NCBI GenBank assembly: GCA_959021945.1
Contig: CAUEYG010000032.1
Coordinates: forward strand, 1-9,208
DNA from: an uncultured Eubacteriales bacterium
GTDB taxonomy: Bacteria; Bacillota; Clostridia; Peptostreptococcales; Anaerovoracaceae
Length of the DNA stretch: 9,208 nt
Reading direction: 5' to 3'
Shown: positions 7,365-9,208 of the stretch, piece after piece
Layout of the letters: the number at the start of each line of letters is the position of its first letter
Position numbering within the stretch: position 1 is the stretch's first letter
Position numbers and translations under genes: made by a program
The notes under the pieces: generated by a model
Seen by the model: the letters and a program-made list of their open reading frames with translations, nothing else
The model's database searches: none
What the model was told of the DNA's origin: nothing

Positions 7365-7384
7365 TAGAATTTAGGAGGTTTTTT

Positions 7385-8098
7385 ATGACAGAGCCGCTTT
7401 ATTTGGAGGTTTTTCGGGAAGAGGCCGGAATCAAAGGCTTTTTTTCCACAAAGTATGGAGCTAATCCGGGGAGTCCCTATGACAACCCACAGGTGCTAAA
7501 ACAGCTGGGTTTGGAGCATATGCAGATGATCTGGCCCGAGCAAGTGCACAAGGATCATATTGAGGTGATTGACAAGAGGGGAGAGGGGCCTGTAAGCTTG
7601 CCGAATACGGATGGTTTGATCACCAACGTTTCGGGAGTGCTCCTGACAACGGTGCACGCTGACTGCCTTCCTGTCTGGTTTTATGACCCGGAGAAGAGGG
7701 CCATCGGGCTGGTCCATGCAGGCTGGCGGGGCACTGCAGCAGGGATTGCAGCTAAAGCAGTTGGGTTGCTGGAGCAACATTACGGCAGTGAGCCGAAAAC
7801 GATTTTGTGTTCCATAGGACCTGGTATCAGTGCATGCTGCTTTGAAGTGGGGCCGGAGGTCTATGAGATTTTTAAAGAAAAGTGGGCCTTTGCAGAGGAG
7901 TTCGCACAGAGGATAGGCGATACTTATAAAATGGATTTAAAAGGTCTGAACTGCAAGCAGTTGACAGAGGCTGGAATATTGGAAGATCAGATTGAAATCA
8001 GCCCCCACTGTACTTATTGTGAACCGGAGCTCTTTTGTTCCTACCGGAGGGAAGGAGGCACTTATCTGCGTATGGGAGCCGGAATCTGCTTGCTGTGA
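7385..8098 (+). CDS. pgeF: Peptidoglycan editing factor PgeF (YfiH / laccase-domain, DUF152 family)
   Basis: A 237-residue cytoplasmic protein of the multicopper-polyphenol-oxidase-like YfiH family, close to the usual length of 240-280. The active-site metal ligands are visible: His55 in EQVHKDH, Cys94 in HADCLPV and His111 in VHAGWRGT. Other conserved features are TDGLIT (75-80), the SIGPGIS motif (143-149) followed by CCFEVG, and FCSYRREGGT near the C-terminus. Family members have been reported as purine nucleoside phosphorylases/adenosine deaminases acting on free nucleosides. In E. coli the protein also removes wrongly inserted L-Ser from muropeptide precursors. Which role applies here is unknown. 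The start is firm: AGGAGG at 7373-7378, 6 nt before the ATG. It is probably co-transcribed with the preceding phosphatase gene. Confidence 0.92.
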   Translation: MTEPLYLEVFREEAGIKGFFSTKYGANPGSPYDNPQVLKQLGLEHMQMIWPEQVHKDHIEVIDKRGEGPVSLPNTDGLITNVSGVLLTTVHADCLPVWFYDPEKRAIGLVHAGWRGTAAGIAAKAVGLLEQHYGSEPKTILCSIGPGISACCFEVGPEVYEIFKEKWAFAEEFAQRIGDTYKMDLKGLNCKQLTEAGILEDQIEISPHCTYCEPELFCSYRREGGTYLRMGAGICLL

Positions 8099-8110
8099 TT
8101 ATGAGCGAAT

Positions 8111-8135
8111 AAAAACGGAGCCTATAATGGCTCCG
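8111..8135 (-). terminator. Rho-independent terminator of the right-hand minus-strand gene
   Basis: CGGAGCC (8116-8122) and GGCTCCG (8129-8135) form a perfect 7-bp GC-rich stem with a 6-nt loop. Read on the minus strand the hairpin is followed at once by TTTTT (8115-8111) and then ATT, a classic intrinsic terminator. The upstream arm and loop include the last codons and the TAG stop of the coiled-coil gene. Read on the plus strand, toward pgeF's exit, there is no T-run after the stem, so it would be weak in that direction. Confidence 0.85.
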
Positions 8136-9208
8136 AGGTGATGGTAACATCAGCAGGTGTAAAACCGCCCTGTGCTATTGGGCCTGCAGAAAAAGCAGGT
8201 TCGGCTCCGGAAGGGACAGCAATTGATGACGTCGGGATATGATCCTCCGGGGAAAAGCGATATTTTCCGCGGCGGTGGGGCGAGTAGACCGCTTGATTTA
8301 AGTCGTGCAGACGGCCTTCTTCAGCGATCATATTGTCAGCAGACTTTCGCTTGAGCCGCTGCTTTTTCATTTCCATTTTCAGCCGCAGAGCTTCATCGTT
8401 CTGCTCTTGTTTCTCGGCTCTCTTTTGTCTCAGCCGAGTTAACTCTTCTTCATTGAGCCGGCGTACTTTTCTGCCTCCTCTTACCAGCAAGTTCTGATAA
8501 GAGCGGATAGCGGCTCTGGTCTTCATTTGCTCGTCTGTATCGTTAAGGCTGCAGGACATTCGAAGTTTTGCAATTTTTCTCCGTGCATCTCCCATAACCC
8601 ATTGGACCTGGGCTTTGGAATTAGCCGAGGCTAGCTGCGCATAAGTGCCTGCAGTCCGATAGTTGGCCTGATTCATTTTTTTCCGCAGCTCTTTTTGTTT
8701 CTGCTGTTTCTCTTTGATTTCTTCCTGCATTTCCTTCATTCGGTCTAACAGCCTCTTAGCATCCTCTGCTTCTTGCTGCCAGGGCATTTTTGGCGATGTT
8801 TCCTTTTGGCCCTGATTCAGGGACCAAGTTAGCTTTTCCTGTGCGAGAAGGTAAGCGCCTTTTCCCGGTTGGCCCGACTGGGAGGAAAGCTGATTCAAAG
8901 CATTTAAAATAGCTGCTTTGCCTGCCTCAAAGTTTTCCTCACTGCTTCCCATTTGTGTTAAAAATTCCTCTGACACGATAAGATAGCTGCCTTTGCCTAA
9001 GGAAGCAGCCAATTGAGCTAATTCCTGTTTATTCATAGTTCCGGAATAAAAGATTTGGATATCTGGAAAGCTTTTTTGCAATTGGTCGATGATTGTTGTA
9101 GTTTGCACCTGCCAGTCAACTTGCTGCTTCCAGTTTTGGGAGATATCAGCCAAGTCTTTGTTCTGGGAAGTGGCAAAAGTGCTGCTGCAGCTGCCAGCCA
9201 GCTCCACT
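8122..9208 (-). CDS. Lysine/glutamate-rich coiled-coil protein of unknown function, 5' end beyond the window
   Basis: An open frame of 361 codons runs from the right edge to TAG 8124-8122. It could begin at GTG 9207, but only one base is visible upstream and no ribosome binding site can be judged, so I treat the 5' end as probably truncated. No enzyme motif, signal peptide or membrane segment is visible. Residues 20-130 (counted from 9207) look globular, with FPDIQIFYSGTMNKQELAQL and YLIVSEEFLTQM. Residues about 144-182 and 250-300 are strongly charged, likely coiled coils with runs such as KEKQQKQKELRKK. Between them lies an Ala-rich helical stretch with QWVMGDARRKIAKLRM. The last 45 residues are low in charge and rich in Pro and Ser. 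From memory it resembles uncharacterised helical proteins of Clostridia; the first part is vaguely like DUF6033, which I cannot confirm. It ends at its own terminator. Confidence 0.7.
   Translation of the reverse strand, partial: VELAGSCSSTFATSQNKDLADISQNWKQQVDWQVQTTTIIDQLQKSFPDIQIFYSGTMNKQELAQLAASLGKGSYLIVSEEFLTQMGSSEENFEAGKAAILNALNQLSSQSGQPGKGAYLLAQEKLTWSLNQGQKETSPKMPWQQEAEDAKRLLDRMKEMQEEIKEKQQKQKELRKKMNQANYRTAGTYAQLASANSKAQVQWVMGDARRKIAKLRMSCSLNDTDEQMKTRAAIRSYQNLLVRGGRKVRRLNEEELTRLRQKRAEKQEQNDEALRLKMEMKKQRLKRKSADNMIAEEGRLHDLNQAVYSPHRRGKYRFSPEDHIPTSSIAVPSGAEPAFSAGPIAQGGFTPADVTITSEPL

Noticed and set aside
7360..7365. TATAAT between the HAD gene and pgeF as an internal promoter
   Set aside because: The nearest -35-like hexamer, TTGGAT at 7333-7338, is 21 nt away. 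The box overlaps the HAD stop codon and is likely chance in an operon junction.
8123..8128. TATAAT downstream of pgeF as a -10 box
   Set aside because: It is the loop of the terminator hairpin and has no -35 partner at proper spacing.
8172..8354. Small plus-strand open frame of 60 codons
   Set aside because: It lies wholly antisense to the coiled-coil gene, has no ribosome binding site, and its product is low-complexity and unlike any known protein.

Overview
The window looks like a chromosomal segment from a low-to-mid-GC Gram-positive anaerobe of the class Clostridia. This is inferred from strong AGGAGG ribosome binding sites, sigma-A type promoters and the protein families present. The genus cannot be fixed from the sequence. 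There are seven protein-coding genes, all intact except the two cut by the window edges. I see no tRNA or rRNA gene, insertion sequence, CRISPR array or phage gene.

Left part (1-5127): a truncated birA (biotin ligase/repressor, minus strand) diverges from a stand-alone, FAD-independent type acetolactate synthase (alsS-like, plus strand). Their shared 192-nt intergenic region holds a promoter for each direction, and a perfect 9-bp inverted repeat overlaps the -35 box on the alsS side. Three bases after the alsS stop, and in the same reading frame, begins a 1004-residue protein. It combines a WYL-like N-terminus, an SF1 (Upf1/Dna2-like) helicase core with a coiled-coil insertion, and a C-terminal DUF2726/Vsr-like nuclease domain. 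This is the least ordinary gene in the window and a plausible genome-defence or DNA-processing enzyme.

Middle part (5114-7364): a tandem HD / HD-GYP phosphohydrolase on the minus strand converges on the helicase, and the two genes overlap tail to tail by 14 bp. It is probably a cyclic-dinucleotide phosphodiesterase. It shares a compact 148-nt divergent promoter region with a plus-strand Cof-type HAD phosphatase.

Right part (7385-9208): pgeF (YfiH/laccase-domain family) follows the HAD gene after 20 nt and is probably co-transcribed with it. A lysine/glutamate-rich coiled-coil protein of unknown function enters from the right edge on the minus strand. It ends at a rho-independent terminator whose hairpin contains the gene's last codons and its stop.

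No single pathway ties the window together. The supported units are alsS plus helicase (possible translational coupling), HAD phosphatase plus pgeF (two-gene operon), and three separately transcribed minus-strand genes.
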